A DNA stretch of 64,000 nt from Terasakiella brassicae (GTDB taxonomy: Bacteria > Pseudomonadota > Alphaproteobacteria > Rhodospirillales > Terasakiellaceae), in the NCBI RefSeq assembly GCF_014641495.1, contig NZ_BMHV01000019.1, forward strand, positions 1 to 64,000, given 5' to 3'. A program made the translations under genes and the position numbers. The notes below the pieces were generated by a model. That model was not told the origin of the DNA. It saw only the letters and a program-made list of their open reading frames with translations, and searched no databases. Each line of letters opens with the position of its first letter. Position 1 is the stretch's first letter. Shown here piece by piece: positions 19,001 through 26,454 of the stretch.

Positions 19001-22000
19001 GATTCAGAAATGGTAATGGTGCCATCTTCATTCATGGCAAACGAGGTATCTTCGCTGACCACGGCCGCGTCATTGACGGCGGCGACCTCGATGGTGCCAC
19101 CGGCTTGCGTGGTGGTGGTGCCGTCCGAGACATCATACGTGAGATCGATGGATCCGTTGAAATCATCAGCGGGTTCGAACGTCCATGTGCCGTTACCGTT
19201 ATCGGTGAGCGTGCCGCCATCGGCTGCGAGGTTCTGCACAGACAGATTATCGCCATCCACATCCGAAGCATTCGCCAGCAACTGAGATTCAGAAATGGTG
19301 ATGGTGCCATCTTCATTCATGGCAAACGAGGTATCTTCGCTGACCACGGCTGCGTCATTGACGGCGGCAACCTCGATGGTGCCACCGGCGGCGGTGGTGG
19401 TGGTGCCGTCCGAGACATCATACGTGAGATCGATGGAACCGTTGAAATCATCAGCGGGTTCGAACGTCCATGTGCCGTTACTGTTATCGGTGAGCGTGCC
19501 GCCATTGGCTGCGAGGTTTTGCACAGACAGATTATCGCCATCGACATCTGATGCGTTCGCCAGCAACTGAGATTCAGAAATGGTAATGGTGCCATCTTCA
19601 TTCATGGCAAACGAGGTATCTTCGCTGACCACGGCTGCGTCATTGACGGCGGCGACCTCGATGGTGCCACCGGCGGCGGTGGTGGTGGTGCCGTCCGAGA
19701 CATCATACGTGAGATCGATGGAACCGTTGAAATCATCAGCGGGTTCGAACGTCCAGGTGCCATCGCCGTTATCGGTGAGCGTGCCGCCATTGGCTGCGAG
19801 GTTTTGCACAGACAGATTATCGCCATCGACGTCTGATGCGTTCGCCAGCAACTGAGATTCAGAGATCGTAATGGTGCCATCTTCATTCATGGCAAACGAT
19901 GTATCTTCGCTGACCACGGCTGCGTCATTGACGGCGGCGACCTCGATGGTGCCACCGGCTTGCGTGGTGGTGGTGCCGTCCGAGACATCATACGTGAGAT
20001 CGATGGATCCGTTGAAATCATCAGCGGGTTCGAACGTCCATGTGCCATCGCCGTTATCACTCAGCGTGCCACCATCGGCTGCGAGGTTTTGCACGGACAG
20101 ATTATCGCCATCGACATCTGATGCGTTCGCCAGCAACTGAGATTCAGAAATGGTAATGGTGCCATCTTCGTTCATGGCAAACGAGGTATCTTCGGTGACC
20201 ACGGCTGCGTCATTGACGGCGGCGACCTCGATGGTGCCACCGGCGGCGGTGGTGGTGGTGCCGTCCGAGACATCATACGTGAGATCGATGGATCCGTTGA
20301 AATCATCAGCGGGTTCGAACGTCCATGTGCCATCGCCGTTATCACTCAGCGTGCCACCATCGGCTGCGAGGTTTTGCACGGACAGATTATCGCCATCGAC
20401 ATCTGATGCGTTCGCCAGCAACTGAGATTCAGAAATGGTAATGGTGCCATCTTCATTCATGGCAAACGAGGTATCTTCGCTGACCACGGCTGCGTCATTG
20501 ACGGCGGCGACCTCAATGGTGCCACCGGCTTGCGTGGTGGTGGTGCCGTCCGAGACATCATACGTGAGATCGATGGAACCGTTGAAATCCGCAGCGGGTT
20601 CGAACGTCCATGTGCCGTTACCGTTATCGGTGAGCGTGCCGCCATCGGCTGCGAGGTTCTGCACGGACAGATTATCGCCATCGACATCTGATGCGTTCGC
20701 CAGCAACTGAGATTCAGAAATGGTGATGGTGCCATCTTCGTTCATGGCAAACGAGGTATCTTCGCTGACCACGGCTGCGTCATTGACGGCGGCGACCTCG
20801 ATGGTGCCACCGGCTTGCGTGGTGGTGGTGCCGTCCGAGACATCATACGTGAGATCGATGGAACCGTTGAAATCATCAGCGGGTTCGAACGTCCATGTGC
20901 CGTTACCGTTATCGGTGAGCGTGCCGCCATCGGCTGCGAGGTTCTGCACGGACAGATTATCGCCATCGACGTCTGATGCGTTCGCCAGCAACTGAGATTC
21001 AGAAATGGTAATGGTGCCATCTTCATTCATGGCAAACGATGTGTCTTCGGTGACCACGGCCGCGTCATTGACGGCGGCGACCTCGATGGTGCCACCGGCG
21101 GCGGTGATGGTGGTGCCATCCGAGACATCATACGTGAGATCGATGGATCCGTTGAAATCATCAGCGGGTTCGAACGTCCATGTGCCATCGCCGTTATCAC
21201 TCAGCGTGCCGCCATCGGCTGCGAGGTTCTGCACAGACAGATTATCGCCATCGACGTCTGATGCGTTCGCCAGCAACTGAGATTCAGAAATGGTAATGGT
21301 GCCATCTTCATTCATGGCAAACGAGGTATCTTCGCTGACCACGGCTGCGTCATTGACGGCGGCAACTTCAATCGTGCCTTCAACGGTTGTTGTGCTTTCG
21401 CCGTCTGTTACTTTATAGGAGAGGTCAATATCACCGTTGAAATCGGCGTTGGGCTGGAATGTCCATGTGCCATCGCCATTGTCGGTCAGGTTACCGCCTT
21501 CCATCTGCAAGTCGAAAGCTGTCAGTTGGTCACCATCTGCATCAGTGACATTTTCGAGAAGGTCGGCTTGGGTAATGGTCAGGGTGCCGTCTTCGTTGAC
21601 TTCAAGGGAAGCATCTTCTGTTGCAACAGGTGCGCTGTTTTCTTCTGATATATCATCGGTGGTGTCTTTGTCGTTTTCGGTATTTAAAACGATGTCGATT
21701 TCAAGTTGAATGTTAACGGTTGTTTGTTGCGGGTCAATGGCGAGGTAAAACTCATTACTATCTGACGTATTAATGACGATAGAACCGTCTCCTTGAACGT
21801 AGCCCGCAGAAGATTCAACACCTTGGGGGAGGTTGCGCAGGATAATTTGTTGGTTGGTACCATCGGTATATTTAGATAAATCAAGAGAAAGGAGAGCGAA
21901 TTTTCCGGCTTGGGCCGCAGAGCTCAAGTCTTCCGAGGAGATATTGACCTTCAGGTGTTGAAGACTGTTTGCGTCATCGTCGTTTGAAAGGCGGCTACCA

Positions 22001-22194
22001 GTTGAGATACGTTGTTCACCAAGGGATTTGGATTTATCGCTTGCAATATGGGTGGATTGCAGGGCCAGATCGCTTTCCTGTTCAATCTCAAAATTGTTAA
22101 TAACGACGACTTTGTCGGACAAGCCCTGATCGTTTGCCCCTGTGTCGAGATCAAACATTTCGATACTGCTTTTGGTGGCCTGATTCTGTTCCAT
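13033..22194 (-). CDS. Giant type I secreted repeat adhesin with RTX C-terminus
   Basis: About 3,053 aa from the ATG at 22194, which has an AGGGGAA ribosome-binding site; an ATG 42 bp upstream is less likely. Layout: a unique N-terminal region (1-185), one divergent cadherin/VCBS-like 95-residue domain, 18 nearly identical 95-residue domains (about 280-1990; core EDTSFAMNEDGTITIS and DVDGDNLSVQNLAADGG), and one more divergent Ig-like domain (GPTANADTASTSEDTAV). Two paired modules follow, each with a possible carbohydrate- or ligand-binding beta-sandwich and a DGSETLSDVTLSDIP unit, and finally Ca2+-binding RTX nonapeptides of the GGSGDD type (DNA 13270-13990). The last residues form a type I secretion C-terminal signal region (GTITFSDGSELTFEGIE). 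The protein is very acidic, as expected for a Ca2+-stiffened extracellular rod. It is probably a surface adhesin or biofilm protein exported by the divergent ABC/HlyD genes. No signal peptide and no TAAG-like LapG site was recognised. Confidence 0.93.
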   Translation of the reverse strand: MEQNQATKSSIEMFDLDTGANDQGLSDKVVVINNFEIEQESDLALQSTHIASDKSKSLGEQRISTGSRLSNDDDANSLQHLKVNISSEDLSSAAQAGKFALLSLDLSKYTDGTNQQIILRNLPQGVESSAGYVQGDGSIVINTSDSNEFYLAIDPQQTTVNIQLEIDIVLNTENDKDTTDDISEENSAPVATEDASLEVNEDGTLTITQADLLENVTDADGDQLTAFDLQMEGGNLTDNGDGTWTFQPNADFNGDIDLSYKVTDGESTTTVEGTIEVAAVNDAAVVSEDTSFAMNEDGTITISESQLLANASDVDGDNLSVQNLAADGGTLSDNGDGTWTFEPADDFNGSIDLTYDVSDGTTITAAGGTIEVAAVNDAAVVTEDTSFAMNEDGTITISESQLLANASDVDGDNLSVQNLAADGGTLTDNGNGTWTFEPADDFNGSIDLTYDVSDGTTTTQAGGTIEVAAVNDAAVVSEDTSFAMNEDGTITISESQLLANASDVDGDNLSVQNLAADGGTLTDNGNGTWTFEPAADFNGSIDLTYDVSDGTTTTQAGGTIEVAAVNDAAVVSEDTSFAMNEDGTITISESQLLANASDVDGDNLSVQNLAADGGTLSDNGDGTWTFEPADDFNGSIDLTYDVSDGTTTTAAGGTIEVAAVNDAAVVTEDTSFAMNEDGTITISESQLLANASDVDGDNLSVQNLAADGGTLSDNGDGTWTFEPADDFNGSIDLTYDVSDGTTTTQAGGTIEVAAVNDAAVVSEDTSFAMNEDGTITISESQLLANASDVDGDNLSVQNLAANGGTLTDNGDGTWTFEPADDFNGSIDLTYDVSDGTTTTAAGGTIEVAAVNDAAVVSEDTSFAMNEDGTITISESQLLANASDVDGDNLSVQNLAANGGTLTDNSNGTWTFEPADDFNGSIDLTYDVSDGTTTTAAGGTIEVAAVNDAAVVSEDTSFAMNEDGTITISESQLLANASDVDGDNLSVQNLAADGGTLTDNGNGTWTFEPADDFNGSIDLTYDVSDGTTTTQAGGTIEVAAVNDAAVVSEDTSFAMNEDGTITISESQLLANASDVDGDNLSVQNLAADGGTLTDNGDGTWTFEPADDFNGSIDLTYDVSDGTTTTAAGGTIEVAAVNDAAVVSEDTSFAMNEDGTITISESQLLANASDVDGDNLSVQNLAADGGTLSDNGNGTWTFEPADDFNGSIDLTYDVSDGTTTTQAGGTIEVAAVNDAAEVSEDTSFAMNEDGTITISESQLLANASDVDGDNLSVQNLAADGGTLTDNGDGTWTFEPADDFNGSIDLTYDVSDGTTTTQAGGTIEVAAVNDAAVVSEDTSFAMNEDGTITISESQLLANASDVDGDNLSVQNLAADGGTLTDNGDGTWTFEPAADFNGSIDLTYDVSDGTTTTQAGGTIEVAAVNDAAVVSEDTSFAMNEDGTITISESQLLANASDVDGDNLSVQNLAADGGTLTDNGDGTWTFEPADDFNGSIDLTYDVSDGTTTTAAGGTIEVAAVNDAAVVSEDTSFAMNEDGTITISESQLLANASDVDGDNLSVQNLAADGGTLTDNGNGTWTFEPAEDFNGSIDLTYDVSDGTTITAAGGTIEVAAVNDAAVVSEDTSFAMNEDGTITISESQLLANASDVDGDNLSVQNLAADGGTLTDNGDGTWTFEPADDFNGSIDLTYDVSDGTTTTAAGGTIEVAAVNDAAVVSEDTSFAMNEDGTITISESQLLANASDVDGDNLSVQNLAADGGTLTDNGDGTWTFEPADDFNGSIDLTYDVSDGTTTTAAGGTIEVAAVNDAAVVSEDTSFAMNEDGTITISESQLLANASDVDGDNLSVQNLAADGGTLTDNGNGTWTFEPADDFNGSIDLTYDVSDGTTTTQAGGTIEVAAVNDAAVVSEDTSFAMNEDGTITISESQLLANASDVDGDNLSVQNLAADGGTLTDNGNGTWTFEPADDFNGSIDLTYDVSDGTTTTAAGGTIEVAAVNDGPTANADTASTSEDTAVTLDLTGNDSDIESDDLNITQINGVDVSAGDSVDVGNGTVTLNEDGTVEFSADEDYSGTESFSYTVSDGIDSATSNATVDVSAVADAPTISMNIGDGTAQTVGGQTTEVTIDNNNVLDGGNGFSVSGRVIDHGQLSEASSDNIGVTNGNPSGFGVNGRASGADVETGHSNGLSEELIVDFDNDVSSVDVSFAWQNSQEDAKYELYQDGEKVGEGVIHGGSDGVDGAITIHTDDNSAFDQIIFTAPGDDDDFLINNIEFEHVEAGNPVIDYPIDINVAQTDADGSETLSDITLNDIPAGAVLLVNGEEVEVSDASATLSTNDLSDVVLRMPQNHDGFDLSASVTSTDGDDSATSSTTAQVTADAQADAPSLNLEIGEPSTIILGAEAGETTTVFSTSFGEASSGFHSGEVDGWDTNSDAIEVWNQSRYNNDYSGDGAYVELNDDARDHYDDATSINRTIDTVEDATYNIEFDYSGRPGFDENVNAIEVRINGQTVAEFSHDNSHGSDTNWQDGSFSFTGTGEPMTIEFVSVGDAQDYGRGMYLDNIDATQTLPDNPGETFVDYPVNLSAELTDTDGSETLSDVTLSDIPDGAVLLVDGQEVTITAGSANISADNLGDVVLRLPEGHGEFNLSASVTASEGSDTATTSVSAEIAAHETETPEDPVIVEPEVPLSNIEAENENTDNSNYREFDEAKDDMGGSKAFTKNNGSGRDDNMDAHNTDWKTDGKEMYTGKGGDDRVGDANDNYGDDLMSGGAGDDRVYGGAHNDVMYGDDGDNLDAATDNNTDGNDTLDGGSGNDEIYGEGGNDVLDGGSGDDFLVGGSGDDQLTGDSGTDTLHGGSGDDTLEGGSGNDELVGGSGADTLMGDGGDDKLVGGSGNDTIYGDDRNSTDWGNDDIDGGAGDDTLFGGRGSDDISGGDGNDVLDAGNDWSSNTLDGGAGDDTFYGGAGNDTMIGGEGDDLFYFGEGSGDDVVHGGDSGAEGWMDTVYLENEDGSAVAEHEWSLDLENGSIEEQADGYIELSDDASGTITFSDGSELTFEGIERFEW
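13270..13990 (-). repeat. RTX nonapeptide-encoding repeats
   Basis: Within the adhesin gene this stretch encodes about 15-20 glycine/aspartate-rich nonapeptides of the form GGxGxDxLx (GGSGNDEL, GGSGADTL, GGAGDDTL and similar). In known RTX proteins they fold into parallel beta-rolls on binding Ca2+ outside the cell and mark type I secretion substrates. Two runs are interrupted by short non-canonical segments (for example near DRNSTDWGNDD). Confidence 0.9.
16215..21345 (-). repeat. 18 tandem 285-bp repeats inside the adhesin gene
   Basis: The motif encoding FAMNEDGTITISES recurs exactly every 285 bp (its complement is at 16445, 16730, 17015 and onward to 21290), giving 18 in-frame units of 95 codons. 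Units differ by only a few bases, mostly silent or at fixed variable spots: GTTTTAAG versus GTTTTQAG, ADDFN versus AADFN or AEDFN, DNGDG versus DNGNG, and VSED versus VTED. Unit boundaries are approximate. The near-identity points to recent expansion or gene conversion. The open frames on the opposite strand within this array are by-products. Confidence 0.95.
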
Positions 22195-22522
22195 GATCGT
22201 TCCCCTGACGCAAACACCGGATTCGGGCGTAAGCAACCTTTTAAAAATAAACTAGAAGTTGCCTAATCTTATCATAGGGAGGTCGTTGAGATTCGAAGTT
22301 TCAATATAAGTCTGAAAATAAGATTAATTAATATTATTTAAAATAACATAATCGAAAAAGGTATTAGGTATAATTACGTAAATATACGGAAGGTTACTTA
22401 TAGCCTTATGGATAGTCGTTACTATTTATTAACCAACGAATCCTACACTTTGGATAGAGTCCATAAAAGTCAAAGTCCTTCACTTTTTGGTAAATATTTG
22501 AAAAAAGTAATGAAATAATTCT
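22195..22522. promoter_or_regulatory. AT-rich divergent promoter region of adhesin and exporter
   Basis: About 330 bp with no gene, markedly AT-rich between 22240 and 22510. It separates the divergent adhesin and ABC exporter genes and must carry both promoters. A small palindrome, AATTACGTAAAT (22371-22382), and the near-repeats TGGATAGTCG and TGGATAGAGTCC (22409 and 22452) are visible, but no assignable operator. The composition resembles regions bound by nucleoid proteins. Confidence 0.5.
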
Positions 22523-24271
22523 ATGGCCCATGAAAAAGCACAGAATCGATTTGTAAGACCGATGCGTCGCGTAATGCTTAGTCGCATGGATGTGCTTTTA
22601 TCGTCGTTTGCGGTAAATTTGCTGACGTTAGCTCTACCTCTAGTAGTTCTTCAGGTGTATGACAGGATTATACCCAGCAGTTCAACGGACACCTTTACCT
22701 TTATGGTTTTGGGATTGGTCGGTGTCGTTTTGTTGGATGGAAGTCTGCGGGTTTTAAGAACATATACGATTACATGGGCGGGGACGCGTTTTGAGCATGC
22801 CGCATCTGTGCGCGCCTGTGAAACTTTTTTAAGTTCGGAAATTCAGGATTTTGAGACAACGCCACCCGGTGTGCAAATGGAGCGTTTTTCATCAATTGAG
22901 GCACTGCGCGATCATCAATCCGGGCAAGGGTTGATCAGCTTTACCGAATTGCCGTTTGCGGTGATTTTTGTGGCGTTGATTGCGCTTATTGGCGGTCCCT
23001 TGGTGATTGCACCGATTGCGGTCTGTGCTATAGCCGCGATTTTTGCGATTTGGCTGGGCTATAGCCTTGATAAAATTATCCGGACAAGAAATGAGCTGGA
23101 TGATGATCGTTACAATTTCATATTTCAGGTTTTAAATGGCATCCATTCCGTCAAGGGATTAGGGATGGAAGGCTTGATGTGTCGCCATTATCAGCACTTA
23201 CATGCACCGGTTGCCCTGATTATGGAAAAAATGGTGTTTTATTCTTCCCTTGGGCAATCCGTTGGCGCAATTTTGAGCAACTTTGCAATGGTATCGGTTG
23301 CCTTGCTGGGCAGTATATTTGTGATTGAGGGCAACTTGACGGGGGGATCGTTGATGGCCTGTACCCTGTTGGGTGGGCGTGCGATTCAACCCTTAATTCG
23401 CATGATTGGTGTTTGGGTACAATATCGGTCATTGAAATTGTCAAACGAGCGATTGAAAAAGCTGGGGGCGATCCGTCAGGAAAATAAAGAACCCGTTCAC
23501 GAAGAAAATACACCGCAAATCAAAGGGGATATCGTTTTTGAAAAGGCGACGATTTATCAGATTAATACGGGAATGCCAATTTTCAAGGATTTGAATTTGC
23601 ATATTCGTGCGGGTGAAACGGTTGCCATTTTGGGGCAGGTCGGCGGGGGGAAATCGTCTTTGCTTGAGGCGATTGCAGGCTTTATTCCTGTTTTGGAAGG
23701 GAACCTTTATTATGATGGTGTTGATTCAAGGCAGTTGAGTTATCGCAAACTTCGCCAACAAATGGGATATGTCCGTCAAAATGCCCCGTTATTTAGAGGG
23801 ACCTTGCGCGAGAACCTGACAAAATTCAGAGGTCGGGATTATTTACCCGCTGCCCTTGATATTGCGGATAAATTGGGGTTGAGCGAGATTATCGCGGCGA
23901 TGCCGAAAGGCTTGGACACGCCGGTGGGGGAGTCGGCATCGGAAGGTTTATCGGGCTCCGTTCAGCAGATGGTGAGCTTAACCCTGACATTTGCAGACAA
24001 GCCCCGCATTCTTTTGTTGGACGAAGCCAATACGGCCTTGGACGGTGATGCCGACAGACGATTGCGCGAGTATTTGGAAACGTTGAAGGGCGAAACGACA
24101 ATTTTAATGATCACGGAACGTCCGTCCCTGATTAATATTGCAGATCGGGTCTTTGACGCCTCGCATGGTGTGGTGAAACAAATTGAATGGGAAGGCTTTG
24201 GGTCAAGGCCGAAACCAAGGCCCAATCCCTTGAAACCGTCACGCCCGCATGAACAGAAGGGAGTGGCATAA
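22523..24271 (+). CDS. Type I secretion ABC transporter, subunit A (PrtD-like)
   Basis: 582 aa: an exporter transmembrane domain (about 25-300, six predicted helices) plus a nucleotide-binding domain (about 335-560). Walker A is GQVGGGKSS (371-379), the Q-loop is in YVRQNAPLF, and Walker B RILLLDE (495-501) keeps the catalytic Glu. Two features are off-consensus: the signature is LSGSV (476-480) instead of LSGGQ, and the switch His is E532 (MITERPS). There is no C39 peptidase-like domain, as in PrtD-type exporters. The stop overlaps the start of the next ABC gene (TAATG), so the two are probably made together and form a heterodimer. Likely substrate: the divergent giant adhesin. Inner membrane. 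Confidence 0.88.
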   Translation: MAHEKAQNRFVRPMRRVMLSRMDVLLSSFAVNLLTLALPLVVLQVYDRIIPSSSTDTFTFMVLGLVGVVLLDGSLRVLRTYTITWAGTRFEHAASVRACETFLSSEIQDFETTPPGVQMERFSSIEALRDHQSGQGLISFTELPFAVIFVALIALIGGPLVIAPIAVCAIAAIFAIWLGYSLDKIIRTRNELDDDRYNFIFQVLNGIHSVKGLGMEGLMCRHYQHLHAPVALIMEKMVFYSSLGQSVGAILSNFAMVSVALLGSIFVIEGNLTGGSLMACTLLGGRAIQPLIRMIGVWVQYRSLKLSNERLKKLGAIRQENKEPVHEENTPQIKGDIVFEKATIYQINTGMPIFKDLNLHIRAGETVAILGQVGGGKSSLLEAIAGFIPVLEGNLYYDGVDSRQLSYRKLRQQMGYVRQNAPLFRGTLRENLTKFRGRDYLPAALDIADKLGLSEIIAAMPKGLDTPVGESASEGLSGSVQQMVSLTLTFADKPRILLLDEANTALDGDADRRLREYLETLKGETTILMITERPSLINIADRVFDASHGVVKQIEWEGFGSRPKPRPNPLKPSRPHEQKGVA

Positions 24272-26454
24272 TGGGACATGTTGTTTTACATCAGCCACCA
24301 CCTCAAAATTTATCGCGATTGTGGCGAAAGGCTTTGTTTAATTATACAGGGGCAGAAGAACTTGAACCTGTTTTGCAAAGTTTATTGTCTCTGTTGGAAG
24401 CGATTGACTGGAAAGGGTCGCCCCATCGTTTAATTGAGGCTATGCCTTATGATGCGGGGCAAATGACGATTTATGATTTGCGCGATATTTTGATGCGTTT
24501 GGGATTTAAAACCATTCGATTGAAAACGCGCCATGACAAGTTATCGTTGCGGCTGTGCCCTTGTATCCTGCATGCAAAAGGACGGTATTATATTGTGCGT
24601 GCCGATGGGCGAAAAATTGTTGCCCATGATCCGGTTTCAAGTGAGGATAAACCCGTTCGCAGTGTGCGCGGGGGTACATTCTATGTCATTGAAAAGATTG
24701 ATCGGGAAAAAGCGGACGATGTGGATCGGTCCGCCCTGTGGTTTAGAAATTTGTTTTTACAATTCCAGCCCTTGATTGCGAAGTCTTTTATTGTCAGTTT
24801 TTTCATTAACCTGATGGCCCTGACTATACCGTTGGCCGTTATGATGATTTATGATCAGGTGATTGCGAAAGAATCCAAGGTTACCTTGCTGTATGTTGCC
24901 AGTGGCGTGGGGCTTGCCTTGGGGTTTGAACTTTTGCTGCGGATCATGCGTTCCAAGGAACAAGCTTATATCGGGGCGCGTTTTGACTATCTGGTCAGTA
25001 CGAAAGTCTTTGAGCAAATTTTGCATTTGCCACCCGTTTTTACCGAACGCGCCCCGGTTGGCGGCCAAGTGTCACGTATTCGCAGTTTTGAATCCTTGCG
25101 CGAAATTTTCACGGGTTCATTGGCCAATACGTTATTGGATTTACCGTTTGTTCTTTTGTTTGTGGCGGTGATTGGTTTTATTGCTGGTCCTATGGTGGCG
25201 GTTCCAATGGTGCTTGCGACCATATATGCGATTTTTGGGGCGGTTATTATGCCGGAAATACGGGCACGGTCGAAGATGTCGGCAGAGGTTCGATCTGCGC
25301 GTTATACGTTTTTAGTCGAGATGCTCTGGCAAATGCGCCAAGTAAAACAAAGATGTAGTGAAGAACGTTGGTTGAAACGGTTTCGGGAATTATCCGGCGA
25401 TGCGGCATGGGCGAATATGCAAGTGACCCGCCTGCAAGGCAATGTACAGAATATTGCACAAAGCCTGATGATGGCGGCTGGTGTTGCAACGCTTGTTTTT
25501 GGTGTGTATGGGGTTATGAACGGCGTCATCAGTTTGGGCGCGTTGGTGGCGACCATGATGCTGGTCTGGCGCATTTTGTCGCCGTTACAAGCCTTGTTCA
25601 ATGTGTCAAACCGGATTGAACAAATGCAAAATGGTGTACGCCAACTGAAAAGCATTTTGCGTTTTGCCCCGGAACAGGAACCGGGGGATACGCCGCATGC
25701 AAATGTTGAATATAAAGGCGCGATTGAATTTAACCGGGTCAGTATGCGTTATAAATCCGATGCCAATCCGGCCATGCTGGGCGTAAGCTTTAAGGTGCAA
25801 CCCGGTGAAATGATTGCGGTTACAGGGCATTCGGGATCAGGAAAAACAACCTTGGCGAAACTCATCTTGGGTCTTTATCGTCCACAGGCCGGGTCAGTTA
25901 CTTTGGATGGGGTCGATATTCGACAGTTGCGCCCGATTACATTGCGTCAGACATTGGCGTATGTCCCGCAAAGCAATCATGTTTTCCCCGGAAATATATA
26001 CGAAAACCTGACGTTAGCGGATCCAACAGCGAGTTTTGCACAAGTACGCAAAGCGTGCCGTCAAGCCGGTATCCTTGATACGATTGAGGCCTTGCCCCGT
26101 GGCTTTGAGACGGAATTTAAAGAGGGTTTGCAAACGCAAATTCCACAAAGCTTCTTGCGCAAAATTGCCTTGGGCCGCGCTTTCTTGCGAAAGGCACCCG
26201 TATTGATTTTGGATGAACCCGCCGGTTCGATGGATGAAAAGGATGAAGCCGTCTTTATCGAGGCCTTGAAACGGGTGCGGGGGAAACAAACGATTATTAT
26301 GATTACCCAACGTCCCAGCCATATGCGGATGTGTGATCGGCTATTGGTGTTGAAAGAAGGGCAAATCGACATGAATGGTAACCCGGAGGAGGTGTTGGCA
26401 AAAATGTTTGCAAAACCCCAACCTAATCCGAAACCGCAAGGAACAGCAGCATGA
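24271..26454 (+). CDS. Type I secretion ABC transporter, subunit B (LapB-like, C39-like domain)
   Basis: 727 aa. The N-terminal 30-150 region resembles the C39-like domain of LapB/HlyB transporters but lacks a catalytic Cys (LLEAIDWKGSPHRLIEAMPY at the expected place), so it would bind rather than cleave substrate. The transmembrane domain is about 165-445 and the ATPase about 480-715, with Walker A GHSGSGKTT (519-527), Q-loop YVPQSNHVF and Walker B VLILDEP (644-650). The ABC signature is absent: IPQSFLRK stands where LSGGQ would be (624-631). The switch His is Q680 (MITQRPSHM). Its stop overlaps the HlyD start (ATGA). With subunit A it gives an exporter in which both NBDs depart from consensus. 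Confidence 0.87.
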   Translation: MGHVVLHQPPPQNLSRLWRKALFNYTGAEELEPVLQSLLSLLEAIDWKGSPHRLIEAMPYDAGQMTIYDLRDILMRLGFKTIRLKTRHDKLSLRLCPCILHAKGRYYIVRADGRKIVAHDPVSSEDKPVRSVRGGTFYVIEKIDREKADDVDRSALWFRNLFLQFQPLIAKSFIVSFFINLMALTIPLAVMMIYDQVIAKESKVTLLYVASGVGLALGFELLLRIMRSKEQAYIGARFDYLVSTKVFEQILHLPPVFTERAPVGGQVSRIRSFESLREIFTGSLANTLLDLPFVLLFVAVIGFIAGPMVAVPMVLATIYAIFGAVIMPEIRARSKMSAEVRSARYTFLVEMLWQMRQVKQRCSEERWLKRFRELSGDAAWANMQVTRLQGNVQNIAQSLMMAAGVATLVFGVYGVMNGVISLGALVATMMLVWRILSPLQALFNVSNRIEQMQNGVRQLKSILRFAPEQEPGDTPHANVEYKGAIEFNRVSMRYKSDANPAMLGVSFKVQPGEMIAVTGHSGSGKTTLAKLILGLYRPQAGSVTLDGVDIRQLRPITLRQTLAYVPQSNHVFPGNIYENLTLADPTASFAQVRKACRQAGILDTIEALPRGFETEFKEGLQTQIPQSFLRKIALGRAFLRKAPVLILDEPAGSMDEKDEAVFIEALKRVRGKQTIIMITQRPSHMRMCDRLLVLKEGQIDMNGNPEEVLAKMFAKPQPNPKPQGTAA

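Noticed and set aside
16215-21345. Long open frames on the opposite strand and in other frames, recurring every 285 bp
   Set aside because: They are mirror images of the adhesin repeats: a 285-bp unit keeps every frame open or closed in the same way. No separate ribosome-binding sites or unique ends.
16215-21345. CRISPR-like periodic array
   Set aside because: The period is 285 bp with no unique spacers, and the repeats are in-frame coding DNA.
13033-22194. LapA-type adhesin with periplasmic retention module and LapG cleavage site
   Set aside because: No TAAG-like site seen in the N-terminal region and no LapD/LapG-like genes nearby, although subunit B of the exporter resembles LapB.
22371-22382. 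AATTACGTAAAT as a specific operator
   Set aside because: Short and AT-rich in an AT-rich region; likely by chance without comparative support.
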